Assembly: GCA_020536535.1 (NCBI GenBank)
Contig: JAHLWZ010000824.1
Location: 1-64,000, forward strand
DNA: 64,000 bases
Direction: 5' to 3'
Source: Pelomyxa schiedti
Taxonomy: Eukaryota > Evosea > Pelobiontida > Pelomyxidae
The notes under the pieces are model-generated. The model made no database searches. It saw only the letters and a list, made by a program, of their open reading frames with translations, and was not told where the DNA came from. This document shows positions 23,104 through 34,975 of this stretch, in pieces. The translations under genes were made by a program, and so were the position numbers. Positions within the stretch are counted from its first letter, which is position 1. Each line of letters starts with the position of its first letter.

Positions 23104-23530
23104 ATGAAAGCATTTTTACCAAGAAATAAAGAGTATCGTGCTTTAATGGTTGGTGTGTAGTTCCATATCACCATTTTAAACTTTTGACGATTCAAGGTTT
23201 GGATGCTGCTGGAAAAACCACTATTTTGTACAAAGTGAGTATTCTTCCCCATTACAACTGCCAACTGGCAATGATCTAATTTTAATGTTTCAGCTCAAAT
23301 TGGGAGAAGTTGTCACCACAAGTACAGCCCAGCTTCTACCAGACTTACCACAAATAACATCACTTAAGTTCCAACCATTGGGTTTAATGTGGAGACAGTT
23401 ACATACAAAAACGTCAACTTCACAGTTTGGGACACTGGTGGAGGTATTTCCCATTCTTTCTGTTATTGGACATGGAGTAATATGGAAATCAGAGGACAAG
23501 ATACGACCTCTGTGGAGACATGTGCACCCT
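23104..23530 (+). pseudogene. Truncated ARF-family small GTPase
   Basis: Exons encode LPRNKEYRALM, then the P-loop GLDAAGKTTILYK, LKLGEVVTT, switch [20 protein letters not shown] and [10 protein letters not shown]. All are typical of ARF1-like proteins. After Arg-His at about 23520 I find no coding for the second half: no NKQD (G4) or SAK-type (G5) motif on this strand before the next gene at 23752. The N-terminal amphipathic helix with the Gly2 myristoylation site is also missing, since the reading frame before LPRN has no MG start. It is probably a truncated gene copy. Confidence 0.72.
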
Positions 23531-23751
23531 CATCCAACCTAACAACATTTTGTAACTCTTTGATACCCAACAACAAAAAACCACCACCCACCAAGAACAA
23601 CAAATTCATAATACCACACAAGACCCATTTGAAGTGTGATGCACTGTGGTCAATGACCAATTGTGAAATTAATGATGGACTTTCTTCATTTTATTTTTGT
23701 TCAACCTTGTTATCCATAAACAGTTAGCCACACTAAAACTATGGAGTATTT

Positions 23752-26269
23752 TCAAGAATGGTTTTGTTGGTTGGGCCTGTTGCTAAGCACATCCAAGGCA
23801 GATAGCCTCTGGGTGTGGTCTGGGTGAAGCATGCCCTGCAATATGGCAATGGTTTGAGGTCGGTAGCTGATCACATCAGGCCGAAGGGGTGGTAACATGG
23901 ACAGTGTGAAATCAGATTGGCTTCTATTGATAAGTGCCTGTGGGTTGGTGCATAGCAACTTCCAGAACACCATTGCAACTGCAAAAGAGTCAGCATTCTG
24001 GTATGGCACAACTGTGAGCCTGCTTGCTCCCGTGTCCCTTTGAGTTAGAGCATTGAGGTTTGCATCTTCAACCAGCCTGGATATATCAGGTGGTAAGGTG
24101 AATGGGTTACCCCATGCTTCCTCCCTTGTGAGGTCGATGCTCACTGTCATCTGTTGGTTATGTTCGGTAACAACAGAGAGGCCAAAGTCAATGAGGGAGA
24201 GGTTAAGTTGGTTTGTGCCACCCGTTGTTGTGCTCACCCTGACCAGAATGTTATCACCCTGAGGTTTTCATTACCTTCATTTGTTACAGTAAATTGAGGT
24301 AGAACAAACTTTAATGTCTCTGTGGACAGTGAAATTCTTTGTCAGGTGAGCAACTGCCAATAGGGCTTGTTTCAACAGAGAAATGACTTCACTAATGGGT
24401 GTGCTTGGGTTTTCTGCAAGGAACTTATCAAGTGTAGTCCCTGTAAGAAAAATGAACACTTGGCATTGCAATGATTTTAATAAAAAAAACTTACCACCAT
24501 GTGGCATCAATATAACCAGTGAACGTTGCTGAGACCACTCAGCGTAAACTGGGTATTCTGTTTATGGTAAACTGTGCTGGAAAAAGATAGTCACTTACTA
24601 ATCTTGATTTGTTGAATCCATGATTCAGGAAGAGTTGCAAAGAAAGTACATATTGGGTGTAGAATATTTTTGTGGCTGGGTAGGAAAGATAGGCTTCTAA
24701 CTTCACTTCGGTATCTATAAAAATTAACGTCAGTAGGACGGCAAAATTGAGGTGCTTACTTGTTTCGTATTACTGTTGGAGATGGATTTTGAGTAGCTGA
24801 CATGTCCATCATGAATTTGAGGCAAACTTGAAATGGAATTTTTGGATGCTTTGCTGAGAAAACTGCTCCATATGACCCACAGGATAACAATTGAACGGAG
24901 TTAAATTGTTGGATTTCTAACATCAGGCATGCTCGGGAGAGTACTTCAAATTTTGAGCATTCTTCAAATTTCCTTGTTGCAAACACATTTGAAAGAAAAA
25001 CGCAAAACCTTCACTAAGACAATTTAATCTCACTTTAATTTCGGCATTTTCTTGGCTAACTTGTTGATATGAATGAGACTTCATTTTTATAAACACAAAG
25101 GTACCTTCTTCGAGATCATTCAATCTTTGGGCTAGGTCATTGATTTCTGGAGAAAGAGTTAAGCTTGTGGTAAGGGCGATATCTTATATAGCAAAAATTA
25201 ACAAGTGCGAATGTAGGAGGAGACTTCTGGTGAAAGAGATTAAATCTCTATCATCTCTTTATTTATTATACTATACATACTACAATAAAGTAACCTCTGG
25301 TACGAGTCTGAAGGAGTTTTTTCAATTCAGCATTTTCTTGTTTCGTTCAAAACAATAAATTGCAGAAAGAGAGGAAACCTTGTCTAAGTTCGGCATTTTC
25401 TTGTTCAATTGCATGGAATGTAGGGAGTTTATCCACATTTGATTCCGCTTCAATCTAGTTTTCAGTTAGTGGGTCACAAACCCAACCCTGTTTCATGGTC
25501 ACACCTCTACTTGGGGTGTGACTGGTACCTCTGGTGCCAGTGGTTTTGTTGCAGATGTTTTTATTGCTTCGTCTAGGTTGTCATGCACCCACTGCAGGAA
25601 GTTGGCACGCCCGCCCATTGCCTTATATACCTCTTCCTCACTTTCCTTATTTACTTTTCCACCATGCCGAAGTATAAGCTGTGCACTCTTCATGTGCCCA
25701 ACGAGTAGTGCCTTGGCCAGTGGTGTTGTAATTGCTGGGTGGGTTAAATTTTCATATCCCAGCCTGTTTACATCAGTTCCTGGGTGTGACAGCATCACCT
25801 CCACCATTCCTGCCCTTTCTTTACAAGTTCCACCACTGTGCATCGCAGCATGAAGTGGACTGTATGACCCCAGTGCACCACGCGCCCCTTTGTTTGGGTC
25901 AATTCCAGGACATGCAAGTAACTGAACAGCAACACCAGGCACGTCGAACATGCAGGCACGCCAAAGTGGTGTATCACCCCCAGCATCAGCCTGATTAATG
26001 TTTGTTGCCGTGAGTGGCTTATGTGGATGTGGAGGATGAAGTAAAACCATTGCAACAGAACCACTCCCAGCCTCGTGCAACAATGAACTGTAGTAATAAC
26101 TATTACTTTCCCATCTGTACATTGAGTGTATGTCAATGTTGGGGTTATCCTCAAGTAACCGTGTGACCAACTGTGCATCCCCGTTCTTTACTGCTTCCTT
26201 GAGTGACAATAAATTGTCCCTCAGTGCGGGCGCCAAGTCAGACATTTCGACTGACGGCTGTTGTCCCAT
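23752..26269 (-). CDS. Ankyrin repeat - coiled coil - protein kinase
   Basis: The ATG at 26269 opens a long exon with four or so ankyrin-like repeats (for example GGDTPLWRACMFDVPGVAVQL and SYSPLHAAMHSGG). The exon apparently ends at a TGA at 25499, but a canonical donor (GTAGAG, about 25509) just before it and an acceptor at about 25456 would join it to IEAESNVDKL and coiled-coil exons with repeated QENAEL units (25420-25050). The kinase domain follows: a glycine loop read as SCGSYGAVF (first Gly replaced), CLKFM with the beta-3 Lys, VHRDIK (24315), DNILV, IDFGL (24190) and WGNPFTLPPDI. It ends at 23752. The architecture recalls ankyrin-linked TKL kinases of protists. Confidence 0.68.
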
Positions 26270-26424
26270 TGTGGTAGTGGAGGTTAATTACACTACGGGG
26301 GTGTATCACCAAGAAGTGGGGAGGCCAACGGGGGCTCAACCAGGTTGGATCTGTTCAGATCTGTTCAACAGGTTTTGAAAACTAAGTTGATGAGGGGCTC
26401 ATGTGCACCAACGTCCAAATTGGG

Positions 26425-26661
26425 CCCTCTATGCACAAGCCAAGATTTTCGCAATCGAGATCACTGATTCACACAACTTTCTGTTGGCTCACGCAGAGTA
26501 TGTGATACCAAGTACACACCAGGCAGAGCTGGCCCTCAACGCAAGAAGTGAGTGCATACATCTAAAATGTCAACACACCCAATATGCCATTGAACAACTT
26601 CTTCACCCTCCGCATCGAGGTCACTGACTACTTTGACGCACACTCACCCTATGCCCTCTGA
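26425..26661 (+). pseudogene. Orphan C-terminal fragment of the F-box protein family
   Basis: The sequence ALYAQAKIFAIEITDS matches the F-box gene's LYAQAKHFAIEITDS, and after a frame change LRIEVTDYF matches LRIDVTDHF, ending in TGA at about 26661. There is no F-box or coiled coil nearby. It is a dispersed, frameshifted remnant lying 10 kb from the parent. Confidence 0.7.
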
Positions 26662-26834
26662 CTTGCGTAAAAATACTCCTTGAACCCACAAACAATGATA
26701 GGATAACTGGCTTGTTTTTTCTTCCCCTGGTTCCAACAGCTAAATACAAAAAAACCAAAGGAAACAAAAAATTCTTCATTTATTTGATCAAACTGGAGTG
26801 TATACATATGGCACAGTGATGTATGTTTCCACAA

Positions 26835-28474
26835 TCAGCAGCGTGAGTGTAACCAAACACCAAGGAATCTGACAAGAGATACTTCGACAAGTTGCTTGAG
26901 GGAATCAGCAGGTCCCAGTTCGGGTTGTTGTTGCTCATTTTCCTTATGAACAACATACCAGCCGGCCCTTTCATGTCTTCTCCCTGGTTTATACGCAACA
27001 ACGCCTGTGCAATTGTGAGATTGGGAATAAACTATGATACGAATGTGGCATACCTTTGCAGTCCATCCAGGTTCCCACTTCACTAGGCCATCTCCGGCAT
27101 AGTCTCAAATGGAAAACGCCCTTTGGTGAGTGTAAGAAAATTGGGAAAAGTAAAGTTTAGAAATACCAGGCCAGTGTTAATCGAGGCAGCACACAGACCA
27201 TCTGACGAATCACAGAATCTAATAAGCATTCCTTTTGTAGGTTTTTCAAGCAGAAGTGCTTCAGCCTCCTTTCTCCCAAGGAAACCAAAGTTCGATCCTC
27301 TTTTGCGTTCGTAAGATTGGAAAGAAAATAAAATGAACACATACAATGAAGCCAACTCATCAATGGCCTGTTGCCCAATCTGGAATTCTTCAATCGGTGA
27401 AGAGAGTAAGGCACAAATTTGCATCCAACGTTTTTGTGAGATACAATCTCCATAATCACAAGCTGAGAATCATTAATAAACTACAACATTATTGGTTGAT
27501 TAGTACCATTGAGGTTCCCCCAGGAAGATAGATCAGCGTGGAATACTCCTTTTACATTCTGGATGACACTGATCCACGCTATTTTGGACGCGGTTCCCTG
27601 TGACATAGCAGCCCAAAAAGTTTCCGGTGTGAAGAAGAGGCCTGAAAGGATCGGCGAGGCAGCAGGAATGGCGACAGGGCACGGCGATTGCATCTTTGGA
27701 ACCCCTTTGATAAGGACAGTGAGATAACGAATAAATACGTGCTGGAGTGATACTATAAACGATGCCAAAGTGAGCAAAGCAGTGTTGAACAGCGGACCAC
27801 TCATACAACATGAAGGAGTACCACTCCTTTTCCGGTGTTTGGGTAAGAGAGAGTAGCACCAGCCTGATGTATAGTGGTTGTTCTCCACCTAAAAAATATT
27901 TAAGTTCCTTGTGTGCTATAATAAAATTAATAAAAATTTTCCGCAATAATCCCAAATAATAAACAAATTACATTCATTAATGCACAAATAAATTCTTGAA
28001 TGGGATATGTAACATACTTGCGATATTTGTTCTTGGTTTTGCAACAAGGTATTGGCCGCCGCAGAGGGCAACTCTACCGGCTGTCCCATAATCCGCAGAT
28101 GCCTCGGCGCTCTCCCTGAATATGCCCCACAGAGCTGGATCGATTGACGGTGCCCAGTACGTGTCACAGGGCATTCCTCGCTCGCCATTGTACCTCACGG
28201 TCTCGAATAGAGCTCCCAGGCAAGCTTCCACGCCCATAATCACCTCTTCACTGTAGTTGTAGATGTAGTTAAACACCACGGTATCGTCACCCTGAGGATG
28301 ATTTCCATTTTGTTGAGCCTGGCTGTGGTGCTGTTGATCGCCAATTGTGGGAAGCGTTGGTGTCGTAGACATCGGCATTTTAAACGATGAGACCAGAGAC
28401 ATCGTGAGGGTGTTGGTCAGGTGCTGCCGTGCTGCAGTGGCAGTTATGGGATAACCCATTTGTGCTGTTGTCAT
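26835..28474 (-). CDS. SH2-domain protein of unknown class
   Basis: The first exon (28474-27977) is a Thr/Gln-rich stretch followed by a compact domain (YNYSEEVIMGVEACLGALFETV). Middle exons contain SGLFFTPETFWAAMSQGTAS (about 27650). Near 27310-27180 an SH2 domain is clear: FGFLGRKEAEALLLE, then GMLIRFCDSSDG with the phosphotyrosine-binding Arg, and after introns GLVKWEPGW, GWYVVHKE and DSLKQLV. The stop is at 26835. SH2 domains read tyrosine phosphorylation. The domain order, with SH2 near the C-terminus after a possible DNA-binding region, recalls STATs, but I do not see STAT motifs, so I leave the class open. Confidence 0.6.
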
Positions 28475-28564
28475 TTTCAGTGTGGTGACAGAGAATGGAG
28501 AATGGTGTCGCTTTTAAGAGAAACTGGACAACCTGGTCGCTTGATACCTGGCTTTTTTTTTTTG

Positions 28565-29860
28565 ATGCTTTCGGTTGTAAAGTTCATTGATGCAGGGCAT
28601 CAATTTGTGGCGCTTGGGTGTGGCGTACTGCCTCGGTGTGGCACGTCCAGCGCGGCCAACGCGCTGTCGGCCACACTTCTGCGCCACATCGGCAGCCTGT
28701 GGGTCGTCAGCGAGTCCCGCATCGTGACGTTCTGCGCCCACCGCGGGCCCTGCGACCCCGTCGACCGCGCCCTGCACACGTTTGTGTTCTCCACCTCGCC
28801 GACGCTGGGGCTGGTCCGCGGCCTGCTCGACGTCCACTCCTCGCCGGAGCACTTTGGGTGCGCCTGGCTGCCGTCCCACGGTCCCCACAGCGACCGCTTG
28901 CACTCTCTCATACTCAAGAGCGTGAACCCAGAGGGCGGGGTTCGGGTATCCACTAGCTTAGAGCCCTGTATTGTTCTTCGCCGGCTAAACTTTAAGGGGC
29001 CCCTGGCAGGCACCGTGGTGGACTACTACAACTATGCAGGGGGCTCCACGGTGCTCCACGCCCGGTTAAATGACAAGTGGGCCGTGGTCATCGGCGCCAC
29101 GGGAAACAGCCGGGACGGCTACCGAGACCTGGCCCTGTGCATCCACATCTGGCCCGCACCGGACTTCCTCCAGGGCCACGCCGTCGAGGTCCCCCTGGTT
29201 GGAGACGGCGCCGACGACTGCCCAGTGGCCGCGGACTTCACCTGCTCCCTCTCCAGCGAGTGCGGGACCGCCGCCACCGACGAGTTCACCGTCGTGTTCT
29301 CGTTCTGGCTCATCGTCACCATAGACCTCGCCGCGTCCTACAGCACCGGCGCCCTCGTGACCACGCGCTCCAAGGAAGGACACTACGGCACGCCTGCGCG
29401 GTGCCACCTGATCGACGGGCGGTTCCTCCACACCCCCAGGGGGCCCGCCGTCGTCCTGTGCAGCAAGTTCGCCTCGCCCGACGCCCGGTGCTACATCATG
29501 TACCTCGCCACGGGGCGCCTGGACCGGGCTGCGGCATTCCCCTTTGGCCAAGTGGAAGGCTGCACTGTGGCTGCATTCCGCGACGACACCGGCGTCTGTG
29601 TTGTGTACGACGCCCGCAGGACTCTCCCTGGGCCGGTGTGCGTGCACAAGCGCGGGGAAGCTGGGTCCTCGGTGAAGGTGGTGCGGCCCGGGATGGTTGT
29701 CCACGTGCACAATCACATCGAGCTCTGCAAGTACCCTTTCATGCCGCTCACAGTCACAACCTTGGAGTTTGTGGAGGCTACTTCGGGCATGCATGTCCTC
29801 ACACTGTCTTCTGATGAGGGAAAGACCCCTCTGGAGGTCACCTCCTATTGCTTGTTTTGA
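28565..29860 (+). CDS. Intronless protein, THPRCGAR-related family (copy 2)
   Basis: A single exon of about 430 residues starts after a T-run, just upstream of MLSVVKFIDAG. The N-terminal motif is GVLPRCGTSSAANAL, the equivalent of THPRCGARSP in the other copies. The C-terminal part has repeated beta segments and ends FVEATSGMHVLTLSSDEG, matching the closing segment of the family (IHVTDEESG in copy 1, VIDALSGVSLLTV in copy 3). The coding region is strongly GC-rich compared with its flanks. No known domain is recognised; a beta-propeller is possible. Confidence 0.75.
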   Translation: MLSVVKFIDAGHQFVALGCGVLPRCGTSSAANALSATLLRHIGSLWVVSESRIVTFCAHRGPCDPVDRALHTFVFSTSPTLGLVRGLLDVHSSPEHFGCAWLPSHGPHSDRLHSLILKSVNPEGGVRVSTSLEPCIVLRRLNFKGPLAGTVVDYYNYAGGSTVLHARLNDKWAVVIGATGNSRDGYRDLALCIHIWPAPDFLQGHAVEVPLVGDGADDCPVAADFTCSLSSECGTAATDEFTVVFSFWLIVTIDLAASYSTGALVTTRSKEGHYGTPARCHLIDGRFLHTPRGPAVVLCSKFASPDARCYIMYLATGRLDRAAAFPFGQVEGCTVAAFRDDTGVCVVYDARRTLPGPVCVHKRGEAGSSVKVVRPGMVVHVHNHIELCKYPFMPLTVTTLEFVEATSGMHVLTLSSDEGKTPLEVTSYCLF

Positions 29861-29992
29861 TGACAGACAGTAGGAATAAATTCAGAAAGTTCCAGAATAG
29901 TGGCCATTCAGTGGTTTTTTCTACAACCCACATCTACTACCTTCGCATAATCAGCCGGTGATTTGCGTCGCCAGAGACGCTTGATCGGTTAA

Positions 29993-31952
29993 ATGTACTC
30001 GGCCGACGACGAGAGCGTAGCGAGCGACACAGAGGTGCAGCTCAGCGCTCCCGAGGACGGGGAGGAGTCACCAGGGGAGGAGGACCCGTGCGACGACGGT
30101 CGCTCCCCCACAACACAGTCGCTGTCGATTGGCGCCGTGGGGGTCGCGGGCCTGCCTCTGCGAACGGGGCACGTGAGGAGCCACAGGAACCCCTACTGCG
30201 TCGTGGAGCTACGCACCAGGTCCGTCTCTGACGACCCGGCCCTGCGGGGCCGCAACTTGAAGTCCACCTCGATAAAGGTAATTATGGGTTGCTCCGGTGT
30301 GCTTGTGGGGGGTTGGAGTATGTTGCCACTGTTTGGAAATTAAATTTGGCCATCAAACCATGCAATACGAAATTCAAGACGCCAAAAGTCAAGAATCGGT
30401 TTTCAGCCCAGTGGGATAATATTGGAACCCTAGTTTGTAAGTGGGATCTACATCCAAAGGTAATTTTCTTCATTCAGTGGGTTTTTCTACCCACCAACTG
30501 ACTTTTATAAGGATATGATTGTTGTGCGAGTTTATGACGAGCATGTTCTCGCTAATATAGAATTGATCACAATGGCGGAGTTCCCGCTATTCTTGTTCAT
30601 TACGGACGACCACACACAGCCCAAAACTGTTACATTACCGCTTCATATCTCCCCATCACTGGATTCCTCCATCACAGTACAAGCAACACTTCCGCATCCT
30701 TATCCACCGAAGTTTTCTTTGCTTCTGAGGCAACGCCAAGTATTTGCTTTTACCTGTGCACTACATGCCAGGGTTGGTGCAGCAAGTGTCGCTCGTATCC
30801 TGCCGTCACAGATAGTCTCATACATATGCACACTCATCAGAGGGGAGAGTCCACACACACTTCAAGGGGTACTTTCTCGTACCTTGGATTACCTGTCAAT
30901 TGTGCATCACTATTCACCTCCACAATGGATAGAAAGTAGCTATATGCGGTTGTTCAAGTATCTCAAAGAGTCCTCTGGAAACATGTGCACAAGTCAAGAA
31001 GGGCAAGCCACGGTCAGTGCCAACGTTGTTATAGAAACCAACGCCTTTTCTGTCAGACTGGAAGTGCCTTGCACTCCTACCGTAGTGCACCATACCCAAC
31101 TGAAGAAGTTGGTGGAAACTGCAAAGAATACTGTCATGGAGCCCCATTGCTTTGAGACACTTTCTTTTGGTGGAACGTCCTATCCAACACACCTCTGCAC
31201 TCAACCGAGTATCTCCTACACTATTTCCACCCTTCATCCCTCCATGATGCTAAGTTTTGGAGCGTTCAGTCATGTAATTGCCTCTCTGAAAGCAGTTCTT
31301 CCCCTTACAGATGGAATGAGTGGTGTGGGTATACATGCTGTCCATGGAACCAAAGTATTTGCTGCCTGCTTTAAAGTAGGAACAGAAAATCTGAATGAAC
31401 TGCTTCATATCCTACACAGAGGCCCTGCAGTTCCAGACCGCAAAGAGAAGTCTCCACCTTTCTTCCCTTCGTCAATATCCAAGCAACACCGGGTAGTCAG
31501 CGTTTCTGCATTTTCAGGCAAGCACACCTTCGAATTCTTCATTGTGTCATTCCCCCTACGTGATTCAGACTGGTCTCCACCATTTCCACAAAGAACAGCC
31601 CCAGCCCCTGAGAGTATATTGAAAATATTAAGCAATGTGGTGGAAGGAGGACAGTTCCTCACATTGTCTCATCTACACACATCAGAGGCAGGTCTGGTGA
31701 TGAATGGTCGACTGCCTTCTGCTGTTGAAGTGGAGATTAATAACACATATGGAAGTGCTTGCTTTACTCCAAGGTGGGTATGGCAATTCCCCAATTTGTG
31801 TGGGTAAGCACAAAACAGGCCAAAAAAAAAAAGTTTTTTTCCAAATAAACAAGTTTGTACAATTTCTCCTTTCCTCCCCAGAAAAAAAGAAATGCGTTCT
31901 GGTATTACAAAGAAATAGATGCCGCCTTGTCAGAAGTAAACATGCAATGTAG
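29993..31952 (+). CDS. Protein with an N-terminal C2-like domain
   Basis: The first exon (29993-30276) is acidic, then GVAGLPL and NPYCVVELRTRS, the beginning of a C2 domain. After introns FSAQWDNIG and DMIVVRVYDEH complete the C2 pattern. The large exon 30515-31770 adds about 415 residues I cannot assign (for example LSRTLDYLSIVHHYS and GVGIHAVHGTKVFAACFKVG). The last short exon probably ends at 31952, overlapping the 3' end of the convergent RING gene by 23 bp. C2 domains bind phospholipids, often with calcium; the role here is unknown. Confidence 0.6.
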
Positions 31953-32850
31953 ACTCTATCTCTGTTCTGCAGTTTGGACATATTTTCATTCCAACAGCGC
32001 AATCATGACAGCACAGAATGTGGCAGCAAGGTTGAAAAACGACCTTACGCTGCCTCTCCATGCACACTATGCAATCCAAGTCTGCAATAGAATATGACCT
32101 GGCTATTGATCTAATAGATGAAGACAAATTTGATACTGGCAGTAGTGACGGATTGGGGTTCAGGACATTAGGTGGTGCTGTTGGTGAGCTGATGCTTATC
32201 GATGGTGGTGTTGGTGTTTCCGGATTCAAAGTAGTAGTATTAGAGTGAGGAACCTCGGGATTGAGAAATGGTTGTGGGGAAGGCAGCACCGGCGGAGCAA
32301 GTGACCGGCGTGACTGCGTAGGGCTGTTGTATTGAGGTGGGTTTTGAAACATAGATATGAGTGACCGGAGTGGCCTAGCGGCTCCTGTGGCAATGGGGTT
32401 TGCCGTTGGGCTACTCGAGATAGGAAGAGTAGCGGCGGTATCGGCAGTTCCATCGGGAATCCCCAGAGGATAGGTTGGAGTTGTAGTGTTCGAAGTGAGT
32501 TGGATTCCACCATCACTATCACGAGCACCACTATCATTAATACCACCGCGGCTAATAGCAGTTGCGTTTGTGGCCGGTTCGTTGGCACTAGTGCCAATTG
32601 ATGCTGATGAACTTGGAGGTGGCTGGTTGTGGCTCCCCGTGATGCTGCTTCGTACACCAGAGTCACTTATGGAGGCAGTGTTGGCGAGTGTGGTTTCTCT
32701 GGGAGTAGTGTCTGTGAGGCTACTGTTGATAGTATTAGAAGCAACACTGGGAGCAGCAGTGGTAGTTCTGGAAGCGGCGTTGCTGCTTCTGTACGGGGAC
32801 CTACCGTCCGTGGTGTTTCTTCTCGTAGGGTAAACAACTCTGTATATCAT
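31930..32850 (-). CDS. C-terminal RING-finger protein (probable E3 ubiquitin ligase)
   Basis: This single exon encodes 306 residues. About 250 residues are low-complexity Ser/Thr/Pro/Asn. The last 50 form a RING-HC finger: CIVCMERQRKVVFQPCCH, then CCHDCA and CPNCR, near the C-terminus, as in MIB/IAP-type RINGs. It would act as a ubiquitin E3. It is convergent with the C2-like gene. Confidence 0.82.
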   Translation of the reverse strand: MIYRVVYPTRRNTTDGRSPYRSSNAASRTTTAAPSVASNTINSSLTDTTPRETTLANTASISDSGVRSSITGSHNQPPPSSSASIGTSANEPATNATAISRGGINDSGARDSDGGIQLTSNTTTPTYPLGIPDGTADTAATLPISSSPTANPIATGAARPLRSLISMFQNPPQYNSPTQSRRSLAPPVLPSPQPFLNPEVPHSNTTTLNPETPTPPSISISSPTAPPNVLNPNPSLLPVSNLSSSIRSIARSYSIADLDCIVCMERQRKVVFQPCCHILCCHDCAVGMKICPNCRTEIESTLHVYF

Positions 32851-32994
32851 CTTTCAGTACAACTGTGGGGTTATATTATACTTTGCTTCGGTTTTTTTTT
32901 GCGAAACCCCGACGCGTCCCACCGTCGTTTTCCAAGAAGACAAAAGAAATCAACCCAGAATTAGCCCTCTTCAACTTGGACTTGGAGGGATTCC

Positions 32995-33158
32995 TTGTTC
33001 CTTCAGGAGCAGAAGCGTAACACTATAAACAAGATAAAGGAGCACACTCCTCCAGAACTGGAAAGGGAGATCACCTGGTCTCATCCCTTCACTGGAAGGA
33101 CCAACGTTGGGTTGAGAAATGCGGCCGAACAGCGAGCATTTTTGATTTCCTTATTCCA
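32995..33158 (+). other. Coding-like open frame upstream of the nitrilase gene
   Basis: The frame reads NKIKEHTPPELEREITW and NVGLRNAAEQRAFLISLF, protein-like in composition. It begins after a likely acceptor (CCTTGTTCCTTCAG). It may be a 5' exon of the next gene or part of a separate small gene. No match is recognised. Confidence 0.3.
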
Positions 33159-34892
33159 ATGTCGACGGTTGGGCCTGGGACTGGTAGCCCTGCTCACTGC
33201 GGGTGGGTCACTGTGCTGCAGATTCGTCCTTCGGGCGACAACGCCTCCGCCGCGGCGCTGCTCAGCAAGTCCCTCGAGGAGCAGGCACGCACCAAAGGGG
33301 GCCTGAGCCCCCAGTTCGCCGTCTTCCCGGAGGAGTTTGTCGACGGCTCCCCGCTGCTGCGCCTGACCCTCCCCGCCGACTCCCCCGGGTGCCTGGGCAG
33401 CCCCGCGGACCGCCGCTGGTGGGCCCCCTTCGCCGACTCGGCGAGATCCTCGCGCTGCTGCCTCGTCCTTGGGTCCGTTGCAGAGCAAGTCCAGTCTGCC
33501 TCCACTGCCACTGCCACTGGTGCCTCTACGACTGTGAGCGAGAGCGAGGGCGCGAGTGCGAGCGGGAGCGGGAGTTGCGGGGGGGAACACAATGACGGGA
33601 CAGCGCTGTGCTACAACACCAGCGTGGTGCTTGGCGACGACGGGGAGCCTGTGATGAGGTACAGGAAGAGACACCTGGTCGCCGGGGAGGAGATGATGAC
33701 GAGGACTCCTGGCAACAGCCTTGGCCTGGCTTGGGCAAAGGGCCGGCCGATATCTGTAATGATATGCCACGACCTGGACAACCCGGAGCTCAGAAACGAG
33801 TGCTTTACCGCTGTTGCTAATGTATGTTTGTGCGCCAACAGCTAAAGTCGACTTCAACTAATTGGATTAATGGGTGTTGGACATGGAGTTACAAAGTACT
33901 AACTAAGTCTGATAAATTAGTTACCACCACCTGGTTCCATGGAAGAACCTAGAGGAAGACCGCTGGTATTCAACCCTAATGCTGTGGGCCCAGCATCAAT
34001 GCAAGCCCAAACGCTTCAAATGATTGAAAACGGTAGCTGGGTAACATCACTTGATGCCCTCAGACTTAGACTTGAACGAGAAGTACGTGCAAGTGGCGTT
34101 TCCATTGTGCGAGTCGGCACACCATTTGTACCCCCACCATATGAGAGCGAATCTCCAACTGTAGGAATTGGCTCCAGGTTGCTTATTGGTTGCATAAATG
34201 AGACGTATTAACCTTTTGCAATAGTATTATGATAACACCCAATGGAACTTATTTCCCGCCAACTTGCAAGCAAGCCGTTTTTGACTTTCCTCTTGATGCA
34301 TCAGCTGACTTATCAGCAATATACTCCAGTTTTCCTCTTCCCCCTCGCTCTCGGGAGCTAGATGAATCTGGTCTCAGGTTCACTGTTAAGTATGAGTCGA
34401 TTACAAAACCAAGCCATAATCTTACCCGTTTCCCTAAGATACACACGTTGGACCCCACAGCAGAGAGCAATCCTAGAATCAGTTGGAACTCCGCAATCTC
34501 CACTCCTTCACATAACCGACAAACACATAGCCCTAATTCTCAGCCCTGATCCCTCACACAACTGCATATGGGACACACCAACGCTCATAGCTTCCAAAGC
34601 ACCCCCGCCCCCTCAGACACTCCCAACACCTGACCCCAGTGCACTACCCCCAAATTGCACATGCCCATGTGGATGCACTACCATACCACAGTTAACCAAT
34701 GACAACTGGAGAGTGTGTGCTGACCCCATGTGGTGGGAATTTGGCCAACCACTGAGAGCAGCTGCAACAAATTCCAGAGAGCTTGTTGTGCTATTGGGCA
34801 ATTGTGATGTTGCAGTAGTCACGTTCACTGCCAACAACACCCCACTCAAAATATCAGACCTTCTGAAATTAGGTGTCAGCAAAAACACCTGA
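33159..34892 (+). CDS. Nitrilase-superfamily (carbon-nitrogen hydrolase) protein
   Basis: The catalytic triad of the superfamily is visible: Glu in FAVFPEEF, Lys in MRYRKRHL, and Cys in SVMICHDLDNPE. Exon 1 (33159-33830) is GC-rich with a Ser/Thr-rich insertion at 33500-33590. After an intron the chain continues through a segment ending LEREVRASGVSIVRVGTPF, as expected in the second half of the fold. Later exons (34230-34892) form a C-terminal extension, including CTCPCGCTT and VVVLLGNC-like segments. It hydrolyses an amide or nitrile; the substrate cannot be told. Exon junctions after 33830 are uncertain. Confidence 0.65.
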
Positions 34893-34975
34893 TTTTGTTC
34901 CAGGAATGGTATTTGACTCTCTTGTTCTGAACATAATAAGCTATTTCATGGAATTCCACTATTTTTACCCGCACG

